From positions 1-60,346 of the forward strand of contig JBEWZL010000100.1 in the NCBI GenBank assembly GCA_045837725.1: DNA of 60,346 bases, given 5' to 3'. The stretch's first letter is position 1. Each line of letters opens with the position of its first letter. Origin of the DNA: Vermamoeba vermiformis. Taxonomy: Eukaryota; Tubulinea; Echinamoebida. Below, in pieces: positions 35,583 to 47,142 of the stretch. The notes under the pieces are model-generated. The model searched no databases, was not told the DNA's origin, and saw only the letters and a list, made by a program, of their open reading frames with translations. The position numbers and the translations under genes are program-made.

Positions 35583-38500
35583 ATGGAGATAGAAAACCCG
35601 AAAGAGATGAAAGTATTAAAGCTCCGCGACGAGCTCAAATCCAGAAATTTGTCGCCATCTGGATTGAAGTCGGTCTTAGTCAAGCGATTACTGCAGGCTT
35701 ATAAAGCTGAAGGTTTTAATGTGGATGCGTTTATGGGAGACGATACTGACAGCGGAAATGATGAAACACCAAGCTATATAGGTTACTGGAGGAATATTAA
35801 AAGCAATAATACCCCCTCTGACCGTATATCATGCGAGGGCATTCACATCCCTGAACAGAATTGTTTCTGGAGCATCCCGTCTAATGTATGCATCCATTAC
35901 GCTGAAAAACAACAAGGTACGATTTAATAGAACTGCAATATTAATATGAATTGATAATAATTCAATTTGATAGAATTTATAAGTTTTCAAAAGCTTGGAA
36001 ACACGAGCAGCGACATCCAAGTCCAACGCATTAGGAATTTTTCAGTCAGTTTAATAGGTAAGCCATAATACACACGAATTTATATATATTTGCCGAATTG
36101 ACGACTTCGCGTGGTTTTTCGTATCGCAAAATTCGTCCACCGATGCTAAATAGAAATTGCAGGGGATGTCATAGTACTATTCGGTGGTCAAACGGATCAG
36201 TTCCATAATGATCTCTACGTAGCATCCAAAGGTAAGTGACTCACAAAACTCCGGGAGAACCCTGTGTTAATTTTAACGTGCTCCATATGGATTGCAGATA
36301 GTTTTTGACGGATTGAATTGACGGCTATTCTTTAATTTAGATACGAAACAATGGCGACGCGTCATTGCATCTGGCAATTTGCCTGGTGCTCGCTGTTGCC
36401 ACTCAGCAACAGTCATCTCGGATAATGAAATCTTAATTGTTGGTGGATTGGCCCGAACCGACCAAAACCGAATCATAGCATTAAATGATATTCATGTCCT
36501 TAATATAGGTAATATACTTGATGATCGTCAGTTACTTTTTATGCATCTACAGTCCGGAATAATGAACAACTGATTGAGCGATATTAATTGTCGAAATTTT
36601 CTGAATAATTAAATAATCTCCTTGGATCAATAGATACCTGGACATGGTCTGAAATAAAGTACGAAGGCAAACTTACGCGAAGAGCGGGTCACAGCGCTAC
36701 ACTTATAAAGTACGTAAGCGGGACATCCCCTAATAATAGATCTGCGCTTTAAGCTTATCGTTGCGCGGATTGGATTGGATTGATCCGCGAGCAGATATGC
36801 TTTTTGTAATATAATTACTATTTCGGAGCTTAATACTGACGCACATCTCAGGCACGAGGATCAAGCAAAAATTTTCCTCTTTGGTGGCTTTTCAACGAGC
36901 GAAAACGGAATAATAGATTGGAATGATGCGTTGTGGAGATCAGATGCCAGCTTGTATGATTTTGGTAAGTAATCATTGCAATTAGCATTTCAATTTATTA
37001 ACCATAGACCCACTTGCACGAGTTTAGTTTTCAAAAATTCCTTATTTGGAAAAACGTTCGACATTTTCAGTCCATCTCAATTATCTAATGCTCATGATAG
37101 AAAACAAACTTGCCTCTAATGCCAAGATGCGCGGATGCGCTCCTCAAGCCCGCGCGTTTCATTCCGTAGTTGTCAAAGGTGATCGGCTTTATGTGTTCGG
37201 CGGATCCAACAAAAATTACGGCACGTGGCAGTCCGTCAACTATGTAGATTACGTTGATACCGGTAAGCATATTTAAAGCTTTAAAACGACAATTTGACTT
37301 TTTTGACTTGCCCGAAATTCAACGCGCATCAAAAAATCCGAATATGCATGGTCAAACACGTGGCCGATCAATCATAATTAACGGAGATGATCTATGGATT
37401 ATGTTGATGAAATACTCACGCTTTTATATACTCCAGAAACGCTAAAATGGGCGAGACAACTTGCCGACGGAGATCTGCCTAGTTTCCGGCAGCAGCCAGG
37501 CGCGACTGCCTATTTCGAGCCTTTATGGATCTGCATCAACTTGCCTAACGCGGAGATGATGTTGTATAGTCCTTACAATCAATATGAATCAATGAAATGC
37601 GATTCGGAGGAAGAACCCGCTGACATCGAGGATGATCATCAGAACTTTTTAATTTTGAACGCTGGTAAGTCTAAGCACCTATAATAGTGTGTTCAATATA
37701 ATATCTGATTTAACCAACTGCTTGGCACTCGACAAAGGCCAAAGAAGTGTTTATTTCCTAAAAAGGAAACGTTCCATCAAGATTAATTAATATCCATGAC
37801 CCACGAGATAGTTATATTTTATATTGATTATCCTCGTTCAGATCATTTGAACAATCTTTCCTTCGTTAATAGTAATAATGCAAAGAAAATACATAAAATT
37901 AATTTCTTTTTGTGTTCAGAGTATAAACCAGATATAGCCGTCGAGGATTCTACCTTCGAGTATGACATGAAACAGTTTTTCATGAGCGAGATGCTGTCAG
38001 ATATCAATTTTCGCGTTCAAAACAAATACTTGCGCGGTAAGTCAAAAATACGGTGTTGCCGGATCTATTTTTCATCCGAAAGTTTGCTTTTGTTTTAAAA
38101 ACGGATGCTCCGGTAGAAAACTGCATACTTTTAAATTTGAATTTGGTTAAAAATGGGGTTTATAGTCTTTGTGGGTAATTTTCGGATCTCGTAAAAATTC
38201 GTTTTGATATTTCCTGCGCTTCAAATTTTAAATCCAATTCAATTTATTGGCATAATGCAACTGCCATTACACAAATTTGATTCGATACTAATGCTATATA
38301 CGGGACGGACTTGTCCTATATCACGTTTTGACACGCGTCATGTCCCACTGTACCTCCAAAACCAGATCTCGCCGCTCGAATGATCATTTTACATCAGTCT
38401 ATTATGATAACATTATATTAACGCTATCATGTTTATATAGCGCACAAATCACTTGTTTCGTCGCGATCGGATCCTCTACGCGACCTATGCAACAAAAAGA

Positions 38501-39678
38501 AGAAGAGAGGCCAAACAATAACCGTAGAAGGTGTCAAATATGTCGACTTTAGGAATTTGCTCAAATTGCTCTACACTGGCAAAGTTATCGTTCGATCCGA
38601 AGAACGGTACAAAAACTTGCGAGATCTGCTCAAGAAATACCCCTTAGAATTTAAGGACAAGAAATTATACAAAGAGGATGGTCATATAATCAGAATTCCT
38701 ACGAATGCCTTCAATAGCCTCTACAACGACAAGCATACATCCGACATCCGGCTTTTTGTCAACAACAAGCCCTTCTTTGGTCATAAATGGGTCCTCGCCG
38801 CGAGAAGTGGATTCTTCAATGACTTGTTTTCCGAAGACCCCGAAGCCAGCGCGGAGCAACACGAGTGGATCGCCCCGAACGAAACAGATTCGGAGTTGTT
38901 TTCAATAGTATTGCAGTTTATGTACTTGGGTCTGGATGCCGTCGATAACCTCAACAAAATTCTACTAAAAAGGAATAGACGCGTTGTTGAGGACTTGCTG
39001 ACCCTGGCGAGCACGTACCGAGTCCTCGATCTCAAGCTCCGGTGCGAGAAAGCAATGCTGGAATTTTTGGACGCATCCAGCTTACTTTCCATATTTGGAT
39101 TGGCTATCAAAGTCCGCGCGCATCGTTTGAAGGCCTATTGTCGATTCTACCTAGCATTGTCATGGAAGGAGTACGTCAATCTGCCGGAGTATCGCCAGCT
39201 ATTTTTAGAACATAAGGACGAGATGGAACTGGTCGTCAAACAGTCTAAGAACAAGAGGTATTATGCCGATGAAGAGTACCCTGCTTTAAATTTACCAATT
39301 GCCAAATATAGTAATGTTGGATTGCCGCAATGCAATACCGAGGGACCACATCCACAAAATCCCTCAATTTTGAACAGCTTTGGCGGCAGCTTGCCTTCTA
39401 TCAATCAAATCGACGCTAGTTTGCCTAATATGGTTAAACCACCTGGATCCGGTCCGTTTCACTCCACAGTAGCGGTCCCGCATTGGCCGACTACGGATCA
39501 GATGTACATGAACTACATGCCACCTCAGCCAGGCTATGGAGCACCTTACCCTTATATGGCACCGAGTCCTTACGCCGGTTACGTCCCTGGATCCAATCAA
39601 CCTCCGCAACCTATGCCGCAGCCTCCCAATTACCCACCTACTAACGACTTCTCAACGTGGACCAAGAAATGGAATTAA
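35583..39678 (+). CDS. SAP - Kelch - double BTB protein (LZTR1-like with SAP domain)
   Basis: Starts at the ATG at 35583. Early exons 35583-35916, 35974-36057, 36163-36231, 36341-36508, 36634-36709, 36852-36964 and 37071-37262 join in frame. Order: SAP DNA/RNA-binding helix pair (VLKLRDELKSRNLSPSGLKS); Kelch repeats (IVLFGGQTDQFHNDLYV, ILIVGGLARTDQN, IFLFGGFSTS, RLYVFGGSNKNYG); first BTB (DINFRVQNKYLRAHKSLVSS, split by a 404-nt intron); second BTB (DIRLFVNNKPFFGHKWVLAA) with a BACK-like tail; Pro/Tyr-rich C-terminus. Kelch plus two BTBs is the LZTR1 layout, a CUL3 adaptor for Ras-type GTPases; the SAP domain is extra. At 37262-37400 the frame is not resolved: two Kelch strands lie in different frames. 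Confidence 0.8.
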
Positions 39679-39959
39679 TAATACAACAAAAATGAAACAA
39701 TAATGTAAATACCACAGAACGAACTACCTTGTACAAATAACTTATTTATTGCGAACAATCAAACCCTTTCTTCCTCATGATATCTTAGCCCTTGTAAGAT
39801 TAACGTCATGTAGTAATACTTGAACCCAATGCCTAATTAATTCATGGTCGAACTACACCATTTGTCATTCTTTGAATAAAGTGCATCGTTGAAATTTGAG
39901 TTTTACTTCTAAGATTACAAAAAAGTTGTTTTTTCTATACAAATGAACTGCTGGCCCAT

Positions 39960-42900
39960 TTATTTGGGCAAGTTCATCTTCTCTAACGTCTCCTGAATCT
40001 CCGCAAAGGTCGGTCTCTTCTCTGGATCGTCGTCCCAGCAGTGCTTGACCAGCGCAGCCCATTCGTCGGGGACTTCAGGAGTAAGTTGTGGCCTCAAGCC
40101 CTTTGTAGCCACATGCAAAATTACTTGGAATGGCGGTACGTTTTGATACGGATCGGATCTGAAACGTGCGATGAGATGCGTTTCTTTGAATTGAATATGT
40201 TGACTTACCTTGTTGCCATCTCCCATAAACAAATGCCAAAACTATAGACGTCCGCTCGAATACTATACGTTTGATGTCGTAACACCTCAGGCGCTGCGAA
40301 TTTGAAATTACGTTAGCGCATCTGCTTCTAAAAATAGAAGGTCGAAATAAGAGCGGATCTTACCTGTCCAACAAGGAGTACCGCATGCAGTCATAGTCGA
40401 AGTGCACTTCTCTTCAATCATTTTGGATAAGCCAAAATCAGCGACTTTGACTTTCCAATTATTATCGACTAATAAATTATGCGACTTCAGATCGCGATGA
40501 ATAATGTTCGAACAGTGCAAGAAGTTCATGCCAATAGCTGCGTCAATAGCCATTCTTCTTAATAGCTCCCAGCTGAGCGGCACGTTCGGATCATGCAAGA
40601 CTTGCCAAAGAGATCCTTTAGGCATGTACTCCGTGATGATACAAATGTCTGGCCATTCAGTACTCGCGCCCATGAATGTTAAGACATTAGGATGACGAAG
40701 GCTCCTATAATTAGCTCAAAGTTAGTAGCCACATCCAGTACGCAGCGGAAAGAAATTTAATTTCAATTCAAAATTACTCGAAATATGGTATTAACTCATT
40801 ATGGCTAGCCCAGCGAAAGCCTTATTAGCATTTTTGAACTATAATTTCCGGAAATTTAAAATTTCGGATTGGATGTACCAAACTTACTTCATAATCTCAG
40901 CCTCGCGCAACATATCCTTCATAAAATTCTGCGTAATATTGACAGTGGGCATCTTCTTAATAGCGACCTCAGTGCCGCGCCAATATCCTCGATAAACATC
41001 GCCAACACTGCCTCGTCCAATGCGCTCCTTCAAAACGATCTCTGAAATATCGACCATTGCATTTTCTAATAGGCATTAGTATGTACTAGTGAATCAAATA
41101 TGTCGAAGGAGCGGATCTGCTCGTAAAATACAAAATTATGTTTCTAGATGTACTTACCTAATCGTTCTTTTGAAGGAATGCTCCAGTAACCTTTACGAAT
41201 ACTACGACGTCGTTGCACTATTAAGAATACAACACTGACTATCGTTAATAGGACTAAAATTCCTCCAGTCACGTAAAGCCAGATCAGATTCGATTCTTCG
41301 TCTTCAGCGCGTTCCACTAATAATAATGATTAGATATACTGTCCATAATAAACATATAATTTCAAACTTACTTTCGAAATTAAAGATAACAGAGCTGGAA
41401 GTAAACTGCTGACCGTTCTCGCTCACCGTTAGGTTGACCGCAGATCCGGTGAATAACGGTGCCGTGCATTGAATAGACCGCTGATCGATATATGTAGCAG
41501 GTACTACTATTGTTCCAAACTTGCAAGACAAATAAGGTGTTTGGAAGAAGCCGGTTCCGTACACGGTAATTCTATCGCGGAATGTTAGGTGAGACTGTGC
41601 TTACTTTGAATAATAGTATATTACTTACAGCGATCCATTAAAGCCAACAGCAGGATCAATAGACTTAACTATTGGTTGCTCTAAGAAAAAAATTAATAAT
41701 TTTTTCGGATGCGATTTTGTCGTATGACTTACGATAATAAGTGACCTGCTTTTGAATACTAGTCTGATTGAAATGCGACTCGTTAAGTACGATAGTCATA
41801 TTCATAGTCGTTGCTTGCGTCGTATTCGGCGCTACGCAAGTAACCAACGTGCTATTTAAAAGAGTCGCTGGAACATTTTTGTCGTCGAAAACGCCTAATT
41901 AATAAAGACGAATATTAATATTATACCGTACGATTTGTAACGTAAACGAGACTTACATGAATAATTGAAAATAGGAGTAAAACTATCAGCTGTTACTTGC
42001 AGCAGTGTTCCTCCTTCGAGCGGGATGTATTCAGGCGTAACACTTTCAAGAGCAGGCGTAGCTATAATATAAAACAGTATTATTAATACAACAGCATTAT
42101 TTGTCGCGTACGGGCTTCAACAAAAATTTCCTCAAAAAAATAGCTTCCTGGCCCGAACAAAAAAAAACCAGGAATTGCCTTTACCCGAGTTAGATTTCCT
42201 GAAATTTCACTCGCGTACTGGAAAGATTTTGACCGTCAAAGTTGCGCTAATTTTTGGTCGTCAAAAAAAAAAAGAAACGCCAGTACGAATTGAATATTGA
42301 ATTGTAATGTAGTTAATATAGCTTACCTTGTACTGCGAGCAACTTAATATCGACGTAGGACATGCATATCGAGTTCTCATTCAAAATTTTTATCGTGAGA
42401 TGGTTAGCCTGCTGATATCGGTAATTGAGCCAAATAGACTGAGTATTTTTGACCGTCGCTACCAAAGAAAAGTTAGAATAGTATTCAAAGCACGAAATGT
42501 GGCTCGCAAAATAAATAAAAATTGACTGAAGAGAATATTCGGTACGATTTTCCGCTTGGATCTAATTCGTAACTTTGTTCTTATCATAAGAAAGCTTAGT
42601 ACTTACTCGTAACTACGCAATTAGCGCATATACAGCCTAAATATCTCGTAGGCAAGCCTCCAGTCATCACGTTATCGCCATTCACGGTCTGAATAAAAAT
42701 AAAAATTAGATCTCCGCTACACGAGGCTTAATGTACTTACAATAGTGACAGTCGTGTTAGCATCGAATAACGAGCACGCAAATCGACCATATAGCGTCAA
42801 TTCGACACCGAGCAGCAAATAACCAACTGGTAATGGATCCGCGAAAGTCGACACGCCCTATGATAAAACATACACTTAATATTAACATCCAATACCGCTT

Positions 42901-43676
42901 TGTCGTATATGGTTATAAAGCTACGCAATGAGGCATCATTGGCTCATTTTACGATTACCAAGATCCGCTATTTCGCCAGCGATTAAAATTTAAGAGCATT
43001 TTAAAATATTAAGGCTAATTAAGATCTTATAGTCTAATAAATACCTCGTTCCAATTGCCAACGCCCCAACTGCAAGCAAAGTCAGAAGCTTTAATTTCAT
43101 TCGAGCTGCAATGGATGCATCCAGTTCCACCGCCCGTGTAATAAGTTCTAGTAGTGAATTCCTGTACATCCGCAGCATGGCGCTCTATTACATAATATTA
43201 ATAATATTATCGATATTAAATATTCTAGATGAATCGAACTGAATCGACCTTTCAAATGTCAAACAAAAAAATCAATGTAATTTTGTGAGTTTTTGAGGTC
43301 CAATTTTAGCATATAATAGGAGTATTATAGGACATTCAATATATATGCTAATTCTTTGTAAAACACGGATCAGATTAATAAGATTATTTTCTGATATTTG
43401 ATCTAGCCGTTATTTTGAAAATAATGCGGATATATTGATCTTAATAGTAAATATATATCATAAAAATCATATTCCTAACTATGATAGGTGTAATTTTGAC
43501 CACCACGAAATTTGGGGTGAAATTACAAGATTGAGCAGATTTGCTTCTAAAATAGCAATAATAAGCATTATATCATTCTATTACTTACTATATTGCACTA
43601 TATCCTCTGAATATCCTAAGCAGTCTGGGATCACGACCATAACTATACACAAGGCAACGATCAAACCAAATCCCAT
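39960..43676 (-). CDS. Receptor-like TKL protein kinase with IPT/TIG repeats
   Basis: A signal peptide (MGFGLIVALCIVMVV at 43676) begins the most likely first exon. After a long, uncertain intron the ectodomain shows a Cys-containing module (TGCIHCSSNEIK, GVSTFADPLPVGYLL) and at least three IPT/TIG repeats (VTPEYIPLEGGTLLQV, SIDPAVGFNGS, RITVYGTGFFQTPYLSCKFG). A single helix (LIWLYVTGGILVLLTIVSVV) near 41.25 kb leads to a TKL kinase: GRGSVGDVYRGYWRGTEVAI, HRDLKSHNLL, DFGLSK, GTPCWTAPEV, and KRPTFAEIQETLEKM up to the stop at 39960. All catalytic residues are present. Such receptors are common in dictyostelids. It should phosphorylate Ser/Thr or Tyr in response to an unknown ligand. Exons between 43190 and 43590 are unresolved. 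Confidence 0.8.
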
Positions 43677-43863
43677 ATTGTTTACAGAATACTAATTATA
43701 CAAAATCACGAATATATACAACAATAATAAATATGATTATAAAGTCATTCTGTTGTTGACTCTCAACAAAAATCTTCAATAAAATGGGCCTATGGAATTG
43801 TGCGAGAAAATTTCCATTCCGGTATGGTCCCAATGTGTGCTCACACGTCAAAGATACTTGTCG

Positions 43864-44139
43864 TCATACAATAGAATAGCAATGCACGGGTGATATTATC
43901 ACAAGAACCAATTGAGACCCTTTGACATCCAAATCCAGCAAGACGGCAAATCTAAAAGTCATTTGAGCGGATCTTCTCTCTCGTTTAAACTCAGCTAATA
44001 GACGGATAACCTTTATACGCTCCCGCCTTTGGGGTCTGTTTCTGTTAAATACACGAAATGCCACGTAGCAGCCAATTGAAAAAGGAATTCCAAAAAGCAG
44101 CAGTTTCAATAATTCGAATCTATGAGCACCATAGCACTC
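43864..44139 (-). CDS. Possible small membrane protein exon, PET100-like
   Basis: An open minus-strand frame carries FELLKLLLFGIPFSIGCY followed by a basic segment (NRNRPQRRERIKVIRLLAEF). The order 'amphipathic Glu-Leu-x-Lys, one helix, basic tail' resembles the COX assembly factor PET100, but the match is short. No in-frame ATG precedes it, so an upstream exon would be needed and would overlap the acid phosphatase gene. It may be nothing. Confidence 0.25.
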   Translation of the reverse strand, partial: ECYGAHRFELLKLLLFGIPFSIGCYVAFRVFNRNRPQRRERIKVIRLLAEFKRERRSAQMTFRFAVLLDLDVKGSQLVLVIISPVHCYSIV

Positions 44140-44146
44140 TGTAATA

Positions 44147-46263
44147 ATGCGCGGAGTTACTTGTAATATAGTTGCTTTGCTAGTGCTGCTGGTAAGTCCA
44201 GATTGGAATCTGAGAAAGTCTTAAATATCGCTAACGAACTTCAATTCATTAGATAATAGCACTAACATACGCCGAAAAAGATAGTACATTACGTATGGTA
44301 TTTGTAATCACTCGCCATGGTGATCGGTAATTCAAAACGATTTTATTGAATTAATTTTGAATTTTACTGATTATTTTTCAGCACTCCAATTCATTTATTT
44401 GCGAATAACCCGAACCATTGGCATGAAGGATTAGGTAATATCTCATACTGATATTTTTCTGTAATATTACTAAGATCTACTTTAGGTCAATTAACCGGCG
44501 AGGGAATGAGACAACATTATTTGTTAGGTCAAAAATTCAGGTAATTACGCCTTATTAATATTATACGACCTTATTATTGACATCAATATCAGACACAAGT
44601 ACGTGGATGAGTTGCAGTTCATTTCGGGCACTTTCAATATTAGCGAAGTTTATGCGCGTGCAACTGGAAAAGATAGAACTTTAATGAGCGCTCAGGTGTG
44701 TCATTTTTCCTATTATTTTATTTATCTAAGTTCAATATTTTAAAAAAAATTGTTGTTGGATGCCAGATCTCGAGTTTCCGACAAGTCTTTAATAACAATA
44801 TTTTTCATATAGAGCTTTATGTTAGGCATGTTCCCGCCGGGCACAGGTCCTAACGCATCAACGGTGAAAGAATCAGCACTGCCTTACTCGATCCAACCCG
44901 TGCCAATCCATGCTGCAACACCGAGCCACGATATTTTGCTGCACGCGTATAAGAACTGTCCGAGGTACTTATTATATTAAAACACTAATAATACTAAGAT
45001 ATATTATATGCAGCTATCTGTAATTTATTGCGAATGGAGATCTGATATTAATATTTTTTTTGTTGCTTAGATTGTCGGAGTTAAAAGACGAAGTTAAAAA
45101 TTCCGCGGAATGGAAGCAAAGAGAAGAAGAAAACAAAGAGTTTTTGAAACAATTGGCCACTGTCTTCGGCGAGAAGAAAATATCTTTGTCTAAAGTGTCA
45201 GGTACGCAGATCCATTGATGCTTTTACCAAATATAGTAATCATCTCATTGACGTTGATATTTGCAGCTGTGTATCACGTGGTCAATAGCGAAGAAATTCA
45301 TCATCAGAAACAGATCCCGGGTCTCACGCAAGAAATGAAAGCAAAGATTGCCGAGATCAAAGATTGGGTCGTACGTGCCTCTCATTATCAAATTTACTAT
45401 ATATGGTAATAACTAGGCTGTCTATTTTTAGTTAGCGCAAAAGTTTAAGACACGCGAGATGGGTCGAATGGGCGCAGGAAATTTATTAAATGATGTACGT
45501 ATAATAATGTATTTCCTGCGAGATTTGTTGGGCTTGTGTGGCTGATGCTATTTTTAGATTATTAACAAAATGCGTCACGTGGAGGAACAAGGCCATGCAC
45601 ACGGAGTACACCGCACGGAAAAAGAACAAAAATCAAAAATATTGCCCAAGTTCACGCTGTTCAGTGGTCACGATGGAACTATATTGGCTTTACTTAGCGC
45701 TATGGGTTTGAAAAACTACAGTAAGTGCTTGCAATCCCGGATCCACTATTACCATATTTGGAAAAAAATTAGGAATTGTATTTTATTTTTTTTTATGTCT
45801 ATGAACCGACATCGCGTGTCTGACGTTATCTATATTTAGAAATACCCGAGTTCGCATCATTCATTGAAATTCAATTGCACGAGAGTACATCTGGCGAGTT
45901 CCGTGTGTCGATCAGCTACGACGATGAGAATTTGATTCCTGAGTGCAAGAACTCGTGTTCATTGCGCGACTTTGAGCTGTAAGTATCATCGATGGCAATA
46001 GTACTGCAACAGCATTTGTTCTAAGAATTTTTTTGACCGACAGATTAATGGCCGATGGAATATCTCATAATTGGGACGAAGAATGCAAAGCTAAGAATAT
46101 TGAGAGCCTTTCAAGCAATACTAGCACCAAAACTGTTGTTCAGAGCAGCACTTCCGACAATCAGTCGCTCGTTATGGCCGTTGCCGGATTCGCTTTCGGG
46201 TTTGTTGCAGCATACGTCTTAATGTTATTTTCGGGAAAGAAAGAGCACAATAAGAAAGAATAA
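44147..46263 (+). CDS. Histidine acid phosphatase, membrane-anchored
   Basis: The gene begins with a signal peptide (MRGVTCNIVALLVLL, exon 44147-44191) and continues in short exons (44253-44326, 44382-44434 and onward) to a stop at 46261-46263. The phosphohistidine loop VFVITRHGDRTPIH is intact. Further family marks are GQLTGEGMRQHYLLGQKFR, ATGKDRTLMSAQSFMLGMF, and the proton-donor motif FSGHDGTILALLSAMGL near 45.66 kb. After a Ser/Thr-rich stalk there is one helix (LVMAVAGFAFGFVAAYVLML) and a Lys-rich tail, so it should face the lysosome or cell exterior. It hydrolyses phosphomonoesters at acid pH. Family membership is firm, substrate unknown. Confidence 0.9.
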
Positions 46264-46540
46264 AGTACCAAAAGACCTTATGCTGTAAATCCTGTTTCTA
46301 CACAACACATCCGATCAAACAATCAAAAGTTAGATCTTGCTTCCGTACCTCGGATACAACTACTAATCGACATTATTTTAGTACTGGAGGTCTTCAGCGT
46401 CCCTCCTGTACCTAATAGTACACTTTTGTATTCTTGAGAATCAGATGCAGTAAAAATTTGCGAAGCTGAGAATTTTCTAAGTTAAACCCGAAGATAAATA
46501 CTGCTCAAATCGAAAAATTTAGTTTACCAGATAATTCACA

Positions 46541-46999
46541 ATGAATCAACCAAATCAAAACAACATTGATATCGATCTGTCTATCGCTCAGATCGCAGAC
46601 TTCGTGCAGATTATTTTTTCTAACCCTGGAGCACCTGTAGACCGCATCATGGAAATTTATGCTAATATATTTAATGTTGTTACCACTATAGGAGGAAAGG
46701 ATAAACTACGAACGCGCACAACAACTCAGCTGGAAATTTGTTTCGTCAAATTTCAAGAGCAGATTCGCAGTAGCATCACTTGCAATCCCTGCGAAATAGA
46801 AGCCAAGAGTACAGAACAGTTGTTAAAAGATATTGAAAGTAGTTTGAACATGTTTAAGTCAGTTTTTAGCTATGAAGCCAGAAGCACAGCAAGCGGAGAA
46901 AAAAGTTTGTTTGACATCGCTCAAGATTTGAAAAGAAAATATATCTTAGAAGACAATGTAGTTAGCTATCATATCGGGGACATAAAACACAATCAATAA
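46541..46999 (+). CDS. Hypothetical single-exon helical protein, 152 aa
   Basis: An intronless frame with a good ATG context codes for an Asn/Gln-start protein (MNQPNQNNIDIDLSIAQIAD) that looks wholly alpha-helical, with two Cys (TCNPCEIEAK). No known domain is recognised. It sits between the acid phosphatase (+) and an unrelated minus-strand gene, and lack of introns is rare here. Reality is supported by length and amino-acid balance only. Confidence 0.5.
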   Translation: MNQPNQNNIDIDLSIAQIADFVQIIFSNPGAPVDRIMEIYANIFNVVTTIGGKDKLRTRTTTQLEICFVKFQEQIRSSITCNPCEIEAKSTEQLLKDIESSLNMFKSVFSYEARSTASGEKSLFDIAQDLKRKYILEDNVVSYHIGDIKHNQ

Positions 47000-47142
47000 A
47001 AATTAATAGCCAAATTTTGCTTTCGAACTTTACTACTTTAAAGCAGCTCCATTACAAATGATCCAATTTTGTCGAAGCAAGCGTAGATAATTGCTTATAA
47101 CTAAATACACCCTATTAGAAGCCATATTAACCAGTTTAAGAC

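Noticed and set aside
38328-38552. Frame inside the 404-nt BTB intron
   Set aside because: Spans an intron-exon border, no domain, composition like intron.
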